DNA of 56,409 bases, from positions 1 to 56,409 of the forward strand of contig DEJV01000023.1 in assembly GCA_002353525.1 (NCBI GenBank), in the 5' to 3' direction. Below, one piece after another: positions 16,234-25,182 of this stretch (position 1 is its first letter; every line of letters begins with the position of its first letter). This DNA comes from Prevotella sp. UBA2739 (GTDB lineage Bacteria > Bacteroidota > Bacteroidia > Bacteroidales > Bacteroidaceae). A program made the translations under genes and the position numbers. A model generated the notes under the pieces. That model ran no database searches and was not told the DNA's origin. It worked only from the letters and a program-made list of their open reading frames with translations.

Positions 16234-17144
16234 GCCAGCAGATAATAATCGATGAGCACTCCTGCCGAAAAGAGCAAACCGTAGATAAACATGTTACGGG
16301 CATTCTCGCCTAGAATAAGGTTGAGTGCCTTGCCATGCTTGATGCGCTTCATTTTACGATAGGTGCGTGCGTGAAGCATCAGGTAGATAGTTGGCAGGAA
16401 GAAGGTGAAATAGCGGCCGGTGAAAAAGAATACCAATCCCATGTGGAAGGCCAGCAGGCCAAGGGCAAAAAACAAAATCTCGGAGGCACGCTCGCCAATG
16501 AGCAGCACCAATGTCCGCTTGCCCTTCACACGGTCGGTGTCGCGGTCGCGATAGTTGTTCACGATGAGCAGCGTGTCGATAACCATTCCGCAGGCAATGG
16601 CCGACTCAACAACCTCTTTCGTCACAGTATGCGTCTGCAAATAATAGGTGCAACACACCGGCACAAGACCAAAGAACACCAAGACGAGCAAATCGCCAAG
16701 ACCTAAATACGACAAATGGGTGGTATAAAGGATGCAAAAGACCACACAAAAGAGGCCTACGAGAACCATGGAAAAACCTCCCACGAACGCCAATGGCAAC
16801 CCGATGAGACAGGCAACGAGAGTAGTCAGCACGATGGCACGGCGCATGACACCCATGGTGACCCATCCCTGGGCGCAAGCACGGCGCGGCCCTAGTCGCG
16901 ACTCATCGTCGGTTCCCTTCTTAAAATCGAAATAATCGTTCACTAAATTAGCGTCGATCTGCATGACAAATGCAAACAGCAGGCACAAGACAGCTGCCAG
17001 CCAATTGAACGGAATCCCCTGACGGGAACAGTCGACCCATGCCAGCGAGAGAGCCATCATGACGGGAACTGCTGCGCCCGTCAGCGTTTTAGGTCTTGCA
17101 GCCAGCATCCAGGCACGTGGCGAATTTACGCGTATTTCTTCCAT
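16230..17144 (-). CDS. menA: 1,4-dihydroxy-2-naphthoate octaprenyltransferase MenA
   Basis: A 304-aa membrane prenyltransferase of the UbiA family with about eight or nine hydrophobic segments. It attaches the polyprenyl chain to DHNA in menaquinone synthesis. The first Asp-rich motif is NLVNDYFDFKKGTDDESR and the second is NNYRDRDTDRVKGKRTL. The stop codon (complement of 16230-16232) overlaps the hisC stop, so the convergent genes have no spacer. It is transcribed from a promoter nested with that of the divergent HD gene. Confidence 0.95.
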   Translation of the reverse strand: MEEIRVNSPRAWMLAARPKTLTGAAVPVMMALSLAWVDCSRQGIPFNWLAAVLCLLFAFVMQIDANLVNDYFDFKKGTDDESRLGPRRACAQGWVTMGVMRRAIVLTTLVACLIGLPLAFVGGFSMVLVGLFCVVFCILYTTHLSYLGLGDLLVLVFFGLVPVCCTYYLQTHTVTKEVVESAIACGMVIDTLLIVNNYRDRDTDRVKGKRTLVLLIGERASEILFFALGLLAFHMGLVFFFTGRYFTFFLPTIYLMLHARTYRKMKRIKHGKALNLILGENARNMFIYGLLFSAGVLIDYYLLA

Positions 17145-17159
17145 ATTTATCTAGTTTTG

Positions 17160-17195
17160 TTTGCAAAAGTACGACAATTTTGCTATATTTGCAAA
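17160..17195. promoter_or_regulatory. Nested face-to-face promoters of menA and the HD gene
   Basis: Plus strand: -33 TTTG at 17160-17163 and -7 TATATTTG at 17184-17191, spacer 20 bp. Minus strand: -33 TTTG at 17195-17192 and -7 TACTTTTG at 17171-17164, spacer 20 bp. Each TTTGCAAA palindrome supplies one box to each strand. Both promoters are near consensus and cannot be occupied at the same time. Confidence 0.75.
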
Positions 17196-17214
17196 AAATA
17201 ACAACGTTTTTCAC

Positions 17215-17856
17215 ATGATAGACCAACGTGTAAATCTCGATTTGATGGAATTTGTGGAGACGCAAATTCTTCCACGTTACAACCAATTCGACAAGGCGCA
17301 CAACCTGGTACACGCCAACCGCGTCATCAGCCGTTCACTAGAACTGGCCAAACGCATCGGCGCTGACATGAATATGGCTTACACCATTGCCGCCTATCAC
17401 GACCTTGGACTGGAAGGGCCAAGGGCCATCCACCACCTGACGAGCGGGAAAATACTTACCGCCGACGCCCGCCTGAAACGATGGTTCACACCCGAACAAA
17501 TCAAGATCATGCGCGAGGCAGTGGAGGACCATCGTGCCTCTAGCAGCCATGCTCCGCGAAACATCTACGGCAAGATTGTGGCCGAGGCCGACCGCGACCT
17601 GGAGCCTGAGATTGTGTTCAGGAGAACCATCGAATACGGACTGGAACACTATCCTGAAAAGAGCACCGAGGAGCATTGGGAGCGATTTCTTGAGCACATG
17701 CAGAACAAATATTCCGAACACGGTTACATTAAGTTGTGGATTCCCGCATCTCCCAACGAGCAACACCAGAAGACTATTCAAAAACTGATTAACACGCCCA
17801 AAGACCTCAGAAAGATTTTCGACAGGCTATTTAATGAGGAGCGAAATGCTGAATAG
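17215..17856 (+). CDS. HD domain-containing protein
   Basis: A 213-aa soluble protein with a single HD domain. The metal ligands are seen as HNLVHANRVI, AAYHDLGL (the HD pair), EDHRASS and AEADRDLEPE. This layout matches small HD phosphohydrolases of uncertain substrate. The ATG at 17215 is chosen because the promoter (-7 at 17184-17191) lies downstream of the longer frame's start. A word-repeat region follows. Confidence 0.8.
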   Translation: MIDQRVNLDLMEFVETQILPRYNQFDKAHNLVHANRVISRSLELAKRIGADMNMAYTIAAYHDLGLEGPRAIHHLTSGKILTADARLKRWFTPEQIKIMREAVEDHRASSSHAPRNIYGKIVAEADRDLEPEIVFRRTIEYGLEHYPEKSTEEHWERFLEHMQNKYSEHGYIKLWIPASPNEQHQKTIQKLINTPKDLRKIFDRLFNEERNAE

Positions 17857-17884
17857 TAAGAAGTAATTACTAAACTCAACTTTT

Positions 17885-18120
17885 GCTTGTTGCATGAGTT
17901 CAGAAGTGCAGAAGTTGTAGGAGTTCAGAAGTTACAGGAATGTAGAAGTGAAGGAAGCAAAAGTGAAGGAATTGCAGAAGTGAAGGAATTGCAGAAGTGA
18001 AGGAAGCAAAAGTGAAGAAGTTTAGGAGTTGCAGACAATACTCCAAAGCCCTGTTCTTCCTCTGAAAGAAGGATCCAGAGCTAATGTCTGAACTTCTGAA
18101 CTCCTGAACTTCTGAACTAC
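17885..18120. repeat. GAAGT-type word repeats with long inverted pairing
   Basis: The gap is built from words such as GAGTTCAGAAGT, GAAGGAATTGCAGAAGTG and GAAGGAAGCAAAAGTG. A perfect 15-bp inverted repeat, AGGAGTTCAGAAGTT at 17919-17933, pairs with AACTTCTGAACTCCT at 18091-18105. The transcript could close a large imperfect hairpin between these convergent genes. Confidence 0.7.
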
Positions 18121-18129
18121 AAAGAAGAC

Positions 18130-19647
18130 CTACTGATGCTGCTCACGCAACAGATCGTTGACCGTCTTTACAGGATTGAACGTACCCAGAGGCACTTCTA
18201 CGAAGACAGTGTTCCAATCACTCATGGCACCATTCCACAAGCCTGGCAACTCAAGAGCTTTCAGCTCACGGCCATTCTTCGACTTGTTGCTGATGAATCC
18301 AGTGGTCTTATCCACAAAATCGGGCAGGTTGAAGGGTTTACCCTCATAGTTTTTCACGGCGCAAACCAAATCTACGGGATTGAAGTGAGTACCCTCAGTA
18401 AACATGCGCATGTATTCTTCGTTAGACTTGTCGATTTGTGAGCTCTCAAGAATCTGCAGCGACACCGTTCCATCCTGATTGTAAGTAAGGAACGGACCAC
18501 CACCAGGCTCACCCACATTCTTCACCACACCGCACACGCGCATGGGTCGGTTGAGCTTCTTCTTCAGATAGATGACCAGATCAGCATCCTCCAGCTCCTT
18601 GATGTCGGCCTTACGGCAGCAAAGGTCGTGCTGGACAAAGCGGATAATCTCTTCCAACTGGTCGTGGCTATACTCTCCGCTGTTCAGCAGGCGCAGATAG
18701 TCGAAAGCACGCTGCTGCAGAGTAACAAGCACGCCGGCAATGAGTTGCTTATACTCAACGGTCTCTGGCTTCAGGCGATCGGGCACCACATTGTCGATAT
18801 TCTTGATGAAAATCACATCGGCATCAATCTCATTGAGGTTCTCGATGAGCGCACCATGGCCACCGGGACGGAAGAGCAACGAACCGTCATCGTTGCGGAA
18901 CAAGGAGTTGTCGGGATTGGCAGCAACAGTATCTGTACTAGGCTTCTGCTCAGAGAAAGAGATGTTGTACTTCACCTGATATTTCTCAGCATAGGCATCC
19001 TTCTTCTCGGCTACACGCTGCTCGAACATCTGCATATGCTCGTGCGACACCGTAAAGTGCACATTAGCCTCGCCTGCACTGGCAGCATAGAGTGCTCCCT
19101 CGACGAGATGCTCCTCCATAGGTGTGCGTGGTCCCTCGGGATACTGATGGAACAAAAGCATACCCTTTGGCAGTTGTCCATAGTTCAGTCCCTCGGCATT
19201 GAGCATATTGGCAGCGATGGCTTTGTAGTTACCGTCGGCCAGCAGTTCTGTGATGCCCTTACCCTCGTTCTCCTTGCACTTTGCGTCGAGTGCATCGTAG
19301 AAGGCAAACTTGGTGAGGTTGAGGAAATACTTCTTCTCGAAATCGGTAGTAGGCACGTCGTAGTCGGCATGGAGGAATGCGAACATGTCTTTGAACATGC
19401 GGCTGGCAGCACCGCTGGCGGGCACGAACTTCACAATTTTATGTCCCTCGGCCTTATAGTCGTTCCACTTGTCAACAAACTGCTTTCGCTCGTCATCGTT
19501 AGGAGCCACGATGCCTTTGCCAATAGCAGCTGCAGCCTCAAGTTTCAAGAAGGGGAAGCCTGTTTTAAACTCTTCCAGTTGTCTTTCGATTTGTTTTTCA
19601 CTGATGCCTTTTTGGGCAATCTGCTCTAGATCTTTTTGTGATAGCAT
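18130..19647 (-). CDS. DUF4301 family protein (nucleotidyltransferase-like)
   Basis: A 505-aa cytoplasmic protein matching DUF4301. The motifs KFVPASGAASRMFKDM (about 75-90) and HGALIENLNEIDADVIFIKN (about 275-295) resemble the glycine-rich loop and the sugar-nucleotide region of UDP-sugar pyrophosphorylases. The family's substrate is not known to me. The gene stands alone, convergent with the HD gene and divergent from the rel gene. Confidence 0.85.
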   Translation of the reverse strand: MLSQKDLEQIAQKGISEKQIERQLEEFKTGFPFLKLEAAAAIGKGIVAPNDDERKQFVDKWNDYKAEGHKIVKFVPASGAASRMFKDMFAFLHADYDVPTTDFEKKYFLNLTKFAFYDALDAKCKENEGKGITELLADGNYKAIAANMLNAEGLNYGQLPKGMLLFHQYPEGPRTPMEEHLVEGALYAASAGEANVHFTVSHEHMQMFEQRVAEKKDAYAEKYQVKYNISFSEQKPSTDTVAANPDNSLFRNDDGSLLFRPGGHGALIENLNEIDADVIFIKNIDNVVPDRLKPETVEYKQLIAGVLVTLQQRAFDYLRLLNSGEYSHDQLEEIIRFVQHDLCCRKADIKELEDADLVIYLKKKLNRPMRVCGVVKNVGEPGGGPFLTYNQDGTVSLQILESSQIDKSNEEYMRMFTEGTHFNPVDLVCAVKNYEGKPFNLPDFVDKTTGFISNKSKNGRELKALELPGLWNGAMSDWNTVFVEVPLGTFNPVKTVNDLLREQHQ

Positions 19648-19687
19648 AATTAATAGATTTTTTTACGTGTTTTTGGCATTTATTCTA

Positions 19688-19719
19688 CAAATGTAATGAG
19701 TTTTTCTGAAAAAGACAAG
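19688..19719 (-). promoter_or_regulatory. Promoter of the DUF4301 gene
   Basis: On the minus strand the -7 box is TACATTTG (19695-19688). CTTG at 19719-19716 is a near-consensus -33 box with a 20-bp spacer. Confidence 0.5.
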
Positions 19720-19737
19720 GAAATCAAGAAAAAAGTG

Positions 19738-19745
19738 TAACTTTG
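19738..19745 (+). promoter_or_regulatory. -7 box of the rel gene
   Basis: TAACTTTG fits TAnnTTTG. It lies immediately before an ATG at 19747, so translation more likely begins at the next in-frame ATG, 19765. Confidence 0.5.
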
Positions 19746-19764
19746 CATGAAATTTACTTGGCTT

Positions 19765-21978
19765 ATGGCAAAGAAACTCGTGTTTACAGACTCCGAAAGG
19801 AGAGATACATACCAGATCATGACCCAGTTGAAGGCATTGCTGGCCGACTCGGTGGGTGCCAACGACGAACGGCTGTTGAAGGAACATCTGCGCGGCGCGC
19901 TGGCCAACAACCAGCTGTGGCGCGACGCCTTCGGACTGAACCCCGTATTACAGGCTTTTCAGACGGCACTTATCGCCGTCGAAGAGATTGGCCTGAAGCG
20001 CGACGGTGTGGTGGCCATTCTGCTGCACCAAAGCGTCATCAATGGTTTTGTAAGCATCGAAGAAATCGACCGAATGTACGGCCACAGCGCGGCTGGCATC
20101 ATCCGAGGCATCGTACGCATTCAGGAACTCTACAAGCGCAACCCCGTGATTGAGAGCGAGAACTTCCGCAATCTGCTGTTGTCGTTTGCCGAAGACATGC
20201 GCGTGATTCTCATCATGATTGCCGACAGGGTGAATCTGATGCGGCAGATACGCGACACAACCAACAAAGAAGGCAAGCAGAGGGTGTCGGAAGAGGCAAG
20301 CTACTTATATGCGCCACTGGCTCACAAGTTAGGCTTGTATAAGCTGAAAAGCGAACTGGAAGACCTGTCGCTGAAATACCTTGAGCACGACGCCTACTAC
20401 CATATCAAAGAGAAACTGAACGCAACGAAGAAAAGCCGCGATGCTTACATCGAACGGTTCATAGGCCCTATCAACGAGCGACTTACAGCAGCAGGCCTGA
20501 AGTACCACATGAAGGGGCGCACCAAGTCGATTCACTCTATCTGGCAGAAGATGAAAAAGCAGAAGTGTGCCTTCGAGGGAGTATACGATCTGTTTGCCAT
20601 TCGCATCATCATCGACTGCCCGATAGAGAAGGAGAAGATGCAATGCTGGCAGGTATACTCCATTATCACCGACATGTATCAGCCCAACCCCAAGCGGTTG
20701 CGCGACTGGCTGTCGGTGCCTAAGTCGAATGGATATGAAAGCCTGCACATCACCGTGCTGGGACCTGAGCAGAAATGGGTGGAGGTGCAGATTCGCACCG
20801 AGCGGATGGACGAGATTGCCGAACGGGGACTTGCCGCCCACTGGCGCTACAAGGGAGTGAAAGGCGGAGAAGGCGGACTCGACGAGTGGCTGAGCAGCAT
20901 ACGTACAGCCCTTGAAGCTGGCGACGGCATGGAGGTGATGGACACCTTCAAGATGGACTTGTATGAAGACGAGGTGTTTGTGTTCACGCCGAAAGGCGAT
21001 CTGCTGAAATTCCCCAAGGGCGCCACCGTGCTCGACTTTGCCTATCACATCCACTCGAAGGTGGGCAACCAGTGTACTGGCGCACGTATAAATAATAAGG
21101 TGGTGACCTTCCGCCAAGAGCTGCACAGCGGCGACCAAGTAGAGATTATCACCTCCAGCACGCAAAAACCCAAGCAAGACTGGCTGAACATTGTGAAGAC
21201 CAGCCGTGCAAAGTCGAAAATCAGGCTGGCGCTGAAAGAGACGCAGGTGAAAGACGGACTCTATGCCAAGGAGACCATCCAGAGAAGGTTGAAAAACCGG
21301 AAAATCGAGATGGAAGAGTCGACGATGAACCACGTCATCAAGAAACTGGGATTCAAACAGACCAGCGAGTTCTACAAACAGCTGGCCGAGGGAATGCTGG
21401 ACGTGAACACCGTGATTGACAAATACATTGAGATTCGCGAGCAAGAACTGAACCCCGTCAGCCAGCAGCCCGCAAGAAGTGCCGACGAGTTTGAGTTTGA
21501 GAACCCCAACGAAGAAATCATGCGCTCGAATGACGATGTGCTGGTCATCGACCGCAACTTGAAGGGTGTGGACTATCAACTGGCCAAGTGCTGCCACCCC
21601 ATTTATGGCGACGATGTGTTTGGTTTCGTAACTGTAAACGGAGGCATAAAAATTCACCGTTGCGACTGCCCCAATGCACCTGAGTTGCGCAAGCGCTTCG
21701 GCTATCGGGTGGTGAAAGCCAAATGGTCGGGAAAGGGCTCATCGCAATACTCCATCACCTTGCGCATCATTGGCAATGACGACATCAATATCATCAACAA
21801 CATTACCAGCATCATCTCGAAGGAAGAGAAAATTGTGATGAGAAGCATCAGCATTGACTCAAACGATGGACTTTTCAGCGGCAACATCACCGTGATGCTC
21901 GACGACACCTCGAAACTTGAGGCATTGATCAAGAAACTACGTACCGTGAAAGGCGTGAAACAAGTGTCGCGCCTTTAA
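19765..21978 (+). CDS. RelA/SpoT-type (p)ppGpp synthetase with degenerate hydrolase domain
   Basis: A 737-aa long RSH protein of the stringent response. The order is HD-like region (about 40-170), synthetase (about 225-350, with YDLFAIRIIIDC, PKSNGYESLHITVLGP and VEVQIRT), TGS (about 385-450, VFVFTPKGDLLKFPKGATVLD), a Cys-containing middle (LAKCCHPIYGDDVFGFVT) and ACT at the C-terminus. In the HD region the expected His-Asp pair reads LLHQS (88-89). The Glu-Asp pair is replaced by VINGF, and the later ADR..N motif is ADRVNLMR. Hydrolase activity is therefore unlikely and the protein should be a RelA-like synthetase. The start at 19765 (MAKKLVFTD) is set by the promoter. Confidence 0.92.
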   Translation: MAKKLVFTDSERRDTYQIMTQLKALLADSVGANDERLLKEHLRGALANNQLWRDAFGLNPVLQAFQTALIAVEEIGLKRDGVVAILLHQSVINGFVSIEEIDRMYGHSAAGIIRGIVRIQELYKRNPVIESENFRNLLLSFAEDMRVILIMIADRVNLMRQIRDTTNKEGKQRVSEEASYLYAPLAHKLGLYKLKSELEDLSLKYLEHDAYYHIKEKLNATKKSRDAYIERFIGPINERLTAAGLKYHMKGRTKSIHSIWQKMKKQKCAFEGVYDLFAIRIIIDCPIEKEKMQCWQVYSIITDMYQPNPKRLRDWLSVPKSNGYESLHITVLGPEQKWVEVQIRTERMDEIAERGLAAHWRYKGVKGGEGGLDEWLSSIRTALEAGDGMEVMDTFKMDLYEDEVFVFTPKGDLLKFPKGATVLDFAYHIHSKVGNQCTGARINNKVVTFRQELHSGDQVEIITSSTQKPKQDWLNIVKTSRAKSKIRLALKETQVKDGLYAKETIQRRLKNRKIEMEESTMNHVIKKLGFKQTSEFYKQLAEGMLDVNTVIDKYIEIREQELNPVSQQPARSADEFEFENPNEEIMRSNDDVLVIDRNLKGVDYQLAKCCHPIYGDDVFGFVTVNGGIKIHRCDCPNAPELRKRFGYRVVKAKWSGKGSSQYSITLRIIGNDDINIINNITSIISKEEKIVMRSISIDSNDGLFSGNITVMLDDTSKLEALIKKLRTVKGVKQVSRL

Positions 21979-21998
21979 CAGGACGGCCGGAAACTAAA

Positions 21999-22030
21999 GA
22001 AGAGTGCGGCTAGAGGCACTCTTCAAGTAT
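21999..22030. terminator. Terminator between rel and the TetR gene
   Basis: GAAGAGTGC (21999-22007) pairs perfectly with GCACTCTTC (22016-22024) around an 8-nt loop, followed on the plus strand by AAGTATTTTTT. The 3' arm lies inside the last codons of the convergent TetR gene. Confidence 0.7.
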
Positions 22031-22627
22031 TTTTTGTCCTTTTTCGGTGCAATAACCCCGCAAGAGCACCGAGACGAAGTTGCTGAAAATCTCTTGCAGC
22101 GAGTATTGCTCATACATCTTATTGGTCATCACATAGTTCATCGAGGCATCGCCCAGGCGCGTCACGATGTCGTAGTTCAGGTTCGGCAGGAAATAGCCCT
22201 CCTCTACCCCACGTTTGAAGAACGCCACCGTATGGTTTTTCTGTTCAACGCTCTTCTGAATGAAATAGTCCTCCACCTTTCCGTACCGGTGCAACTCTGT
22301 GAAAAACAACGGATTGATAGTACCCAACTGGCTGATTTTCTTCCTGTAGAAATGCATCATGATACGCATCACGTCATTATGCTCTTGCGCATAACCAAGC
22401 ACATCCTGAAGGTTGGCTTCCTCAAATATCTTGATACAATCCAAGAGCAGATCCTCCTTGTTGCCGTATATCTCATAAAGAGTACGTTTCGAGATCTGAA
22501 GATGACTGGCAATGTCGTCCATCTTCACAGCCCTCACGCCGTACTTCTGAAAAAGCGCAAGAGCAACCTCTGGAATCTTTACTCGCAAATCCTTGCGATA
22601 AGCCGTTGAAATGTTTGCTTTCTGCAT
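22010..22627 (-). CDS. TetR/AcrR family transcriptional regulator
   Basis: A 205-aa one-component regulator. The N-terminal helix-turn-helix (about 10-56) has ALALFQKYGVRAVKMDDIAS and ISKRTLYEIYGNKEDLL. The C-terminal ligand-binding part is all helical and of unknown specificity. The ATG at 22627 (MQKANISTAY) is used because the -7 box TATCTTTG at 22656-22649 lies over the longer frame's start. No obvious target gene is adjacent, since the neighbour on the left is convergent. Confidence 0.88.
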   Translation of the reverse strand: MQKANISTAYRKDLRVKIPEVALALFQKYGVRAVKMDDIASHLQISKRTLYEIYGNKEDLLLDCIKIFEEANLQDVLGYAQEHNDVMRIMMHFYRKKISQLGTINPLFFTELHRYGKVEDYFIQKSVEQKNHTVAFFKRGVEEGYFLPNLNYDIVTRLGDASMNYVMTNKMYEQYSLQEIFSNFVSVLLRGYCTEKGQKILEECL

Positions 22628-22648
22628 AATAAGGAACCGTTTACTTCG

Positions 22649-22656
22649 CAAAGATA
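22649..22656 (-). promoter_or_regulatory. -7 box of the TetR gene
   Basis: Minus-strand TATCTTTG lies 22 bp before the chosen ATG. No clear -33 box is seen. Confidence 0.5.
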
Positions 22657-22833
22657 CAAAAAACTATTTAAACCCGATACGTTTTCTTTAGTTTTTTCTT
22701 GAATTTGTCTATGCTGAAGTTACTGGCACTCGGAAAAACACAAATAAATTTGGCTTTCCATTCGTTTATTCGGAACGTTGCGACAAAAAGTCGCAGAGTT
22801 ACTCCCTCTAGACATAAAAAAACAACCTGTTTG

Positions 22834-22864
22834 TTTGTTCTGCACTTGATTTTTCGTAACTTTG
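22834..22864 (+). promoter_or_regulatory. Promoter of the HD phosphohydrolase gene
   Basis: -33 TTTG at 22834-22837 and -7 TAACTTTG at 22857-22864, spacer 19 bp. The ATG at 22869 is only 5 nt after the -7 box, so the mRNA is probably leaderless or nearly so. Confidence 0.65.
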
Positions 22865-22868
22865 CACC

Positions 22869-24089
22869 ATGAATGACGCAAAGATTATCAACGACCCCGT
22901 TTTCGGGTTCATCAAAATTCCTAGTGGATTGTTGCTCAACATCGTCAAGCATCCGTTGATGCAACGGCTGTCGCGTATCAAACAACTGGGCATGGCCTGC
23001 GTGGTCTACCCCGGCGCGCAGCACACCCGTTTTCAACACTCACTAGGAGCCTACCACCTGATGAGCGAAGCAATGACAAGCCTCAGCCAGAAAGGAATCT
23101 TCATTTTCGACTCAGAGGCCGAAGCTGTAGAAGCAGCCATTCTCATGCACGACATCGGGCACGGTCCATTCTCTCATGTACTGGAGAACACGCTGATTAC
23201 AGGCATTTCGCACGAGGAGATTTCGCTGATGATGATGGAGCAAATCAATAAAGACATGAACGGAGGCCTAAATCTGGCATTAAAGATATTTAAAAACGAA
23301 TACCATAAAAACTTTTTACACCAACTCATTAGTAGCCAACTCGATGTAGACAGGCTGGACTACCTCAGACGCGACTCATTCTTCACTGGAGTAACCGAAG
23401 GAAACATTGGTTCTGCTCGCATCATAAAGATGCTGAATGTGGTAGACGACCAGCTCGTAGTCGACTCTAAAGGAATCTACTCTATCGAGAATTACCTCAC
23501 CACCAGAAGGCTGATGTATTGGCAGGTATATCTACATAAGACTACAGTAGCTTATGAGAAAGTGCTGGTCAACACCCTCATGAGGGCTAAATATCTTGCA
23601 CAACAAGGCCATCGGCTGTTTGCTTCACCATCACTTGAGTATTTCTTATATAACAATGTTGATTACCATTGGTTTACAACTCACGATGAAGCACTAGCAA
23701 ACTACAGCATGCTCGACGACAACGACATCTGGACATCCGTGAAGGTATGGATGAACAGCGACGATCCCATCCTGTCGATGCTGTCCACCAATCTGGTGAA
23801 CCGCCGCATATTCCACGTCGAGATATTCGAAGAGCCGCTGAGCGAAGAACAAATCGACGCCAAGCTGATGGAGCTGGCTAAGAAGGCTAATGTCAGTAAA
23901 GAAGATGCGCGCTATCTGATGAGCGTCAACGTCATTCAGAAAGACATGTATGACGTACACGATGACCGTATCGCAATTCTTTACAAAGATGGTACTATAA
24001 AAGATATTTCCGAAGCATCCGAAATATTAAATGTTTCGTTATTGTCTAAAAAAATACGTAAATATTACCTCTGCTATCAGCGTTTTTAA
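22869..24089 (+). CDS. HD superfamily (dNTPase/SamHD1-like) phosphohydrolase
   Basis: A 406-aa metal-dependent phosphohydrolase. The start MNDAKIINDPVFGFIKIP is the conserved beginning of the family. Metal ligands appear as TRFQHSLGAYHL, LMHDIGHGPFSHVLE (the HD motif, about 93-107) and SSQLDVDRLDYLRRDS, which resembles the dNTP triphosphohydrolase D-motif. The natural substrate is not established. The promoter and this conserved start together imply a leaderless message. Confidence 0.88.
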   Translation: MNDAKIINDPVFGFIKIPSGLLLNIVKHPLMQRLSRIKQLGMACVVYPGAQHTRFQHSLGAYHLMSEAMTSLSQKGIFIFDSEAEAVEAAILMHDIGHGPFSHVLENTLITGISHEEISLMMMEQINKDMNGGLNLALKIFKNEYHKNFLHQLISSQLDVDRLDYLRRDSFFTGVTEGNIGSARIIKMLNVVDDQLVVDSKGIYSIENYLTTRRLMYWQVYLHKTTVAYEKVLVNTLMRAKYLAQQGHRLFASPSLEYFLYNNVDYHWFTTHDEALANYSMLDDNDIWTSVKVWMNSDDPILSMLSTNLVNRRIFHVEIFEEPLSEEQIDAKLMELAKKANVSKEDARYLMSVNVIQKDMYDVHDDRIAILYKDGTIKDISEASEILNVSLLSKKIRKYYLCYQRF

Positions 24090-24100
24090 TTTTTTTTTAT

Positions 24101-24108
24101 TACCTTTG
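24101..24108 (+). promoter_or_regulatory. -7 box of the lpxD operon
   Basis: TACCTTTG matches TAnnTTTG and lies 29 bp before the lpxD ATG. The -33 region is T-rich but has no clear TTTG. Confidence 0.5.
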
Positions 24109-24137
24109 TCCGCAATTATTAAAACTTAAGAATACAA

Positions 24138-25175
24138 ATGGAGTTTTCCGCAAAGCAGATTGCAGACCTGATACAAGGTCGCGTAGAAGGAAACGAAGAG
24201 GCCAAGATCCATACATTTGCCAAAATTGAAGAAGGCAAAGAAGGCGCCATCTCGTTTCTTTCGAATCCCAAATACACGCATTACATTTATGACACCCAGT
24301 CGAGCGTCGTTCTTGTCAACGACGATCTTCAACTTGAACGCCCCGTCTCGGCCACACTCATCCGGGTGAAGAACGCATACGAGGCTGTAGCCAAGTTGCT
24401 ACAATTCTACACACAGATGAAGCCCAAGAAAACGGGCGTCGACCCATTGGCGTTTGTGTCGCCTAAGGCAAAGCTCGGAGCGAACTGTTATGTGGGGGCC
24501 TTTGCCTATATTGGAGATGGCACGGTGATTGGCGACAATGCCCAAATCTATCCTCACACCGTGATTGGCGACGGGGTCACCGTAGGCAACGATTGCCTGC
24601 TCTACCCCAACGTCACCATTTATGAGGGCTGCCGTCTGGGCAACCGCGTGACGATTCATGCTGGAAGCGTGATTGGTGCTGATGGCTTTGGCTTTGCCCC
24701 CAATGCCGACGGTTACGACAAGATACCACAAATAGGCATTGTCACCATCGAGGATGATGTGGAGATTGGTGCCAACACTTGTGTGGACCGCTCAACGATG
24801 GGCAGCACAGTCATCCGCAAAGGAGTGAAGCTCGACAATCTTGTACAGATAGCCCACAACGTGGAAGTTGGCGAGAACACCGTTATGTCGGCACAAGTGG
24901 GTGTTGCCGGAAGCACAAAGATCGGCGCATGGTGCATGTGTGGTGGACAGGCAGGCTTTGCCGGTCACATCACCGTGGGCGACAAGACATTCGTAGGCGC
25001 ACAATGTGGTGTGAACAGCAGCGTGAAAGGCAACGAGAGTCTTATCGGCAGTCCCGCCCAGGAGCCCAAGGGTTTCTTCAAGTCGTCGGTACTGTTCCGC
25101 AAGTTGCCAGATATTTATCGGCAGCTGAACGATTTGCAGAAAGAAGTAGAACGATTGAAAAACAAAGAACAGTAA
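24138..25175 (+). CDS. lpxD: UDP-3-O-acylglucosamine N-acyltransferase LpxD
   Basis: A 345-aa enzyme of lipid A synthesis that adds the N-linked 3-hydroxyacyl chain. The N-terminal uridine-binding domain (about 1-100) is followed by a left-handed beta helix of hexapeptide repeats (about 105-300). The catalytic His region reads LVQIAHNVEVGENTVM. The C-terminal helix (DIYRQLNDLQKEVERLKN) is typical. It is first in the lpxD-lpxC/fabZ-lpxA-miaA operon, 7 nt ahead of the next gene. Confidence 0.97.
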   Translation: MEFSAKQIADLIQGRVEGNEEAKIHTFAKIEEGKEGAISFLSNPKYTHYIYDTQSSVVLVNDDLQLERPVSATLIRVKNAYEAVAKLLQFYTQMKPKKTGVDPLAFVSPKAKLGANCYVGAFAYIGDGTVIGDNAQIYPHTVIGDGVTVGNDCLLYPNVTIYEGCRLGNRVTIHAGSVIGADGFGFAPNADGYDKIPQIGIVTIEDDVEIGANTCVDRSTMGSTVIRKGVKLDNLVQIAHNVEVGENTVMSAQVGVAGSTKIGAWCMCGGQAGFAGHITVGDKTFVGAQCGVNSSVKGNESLIGSPAQEPKGFFKSSVLFRKLPDIYRQLNDLQKEVERLKNKEQ

Positions 25176-25182
25176 GCATATT

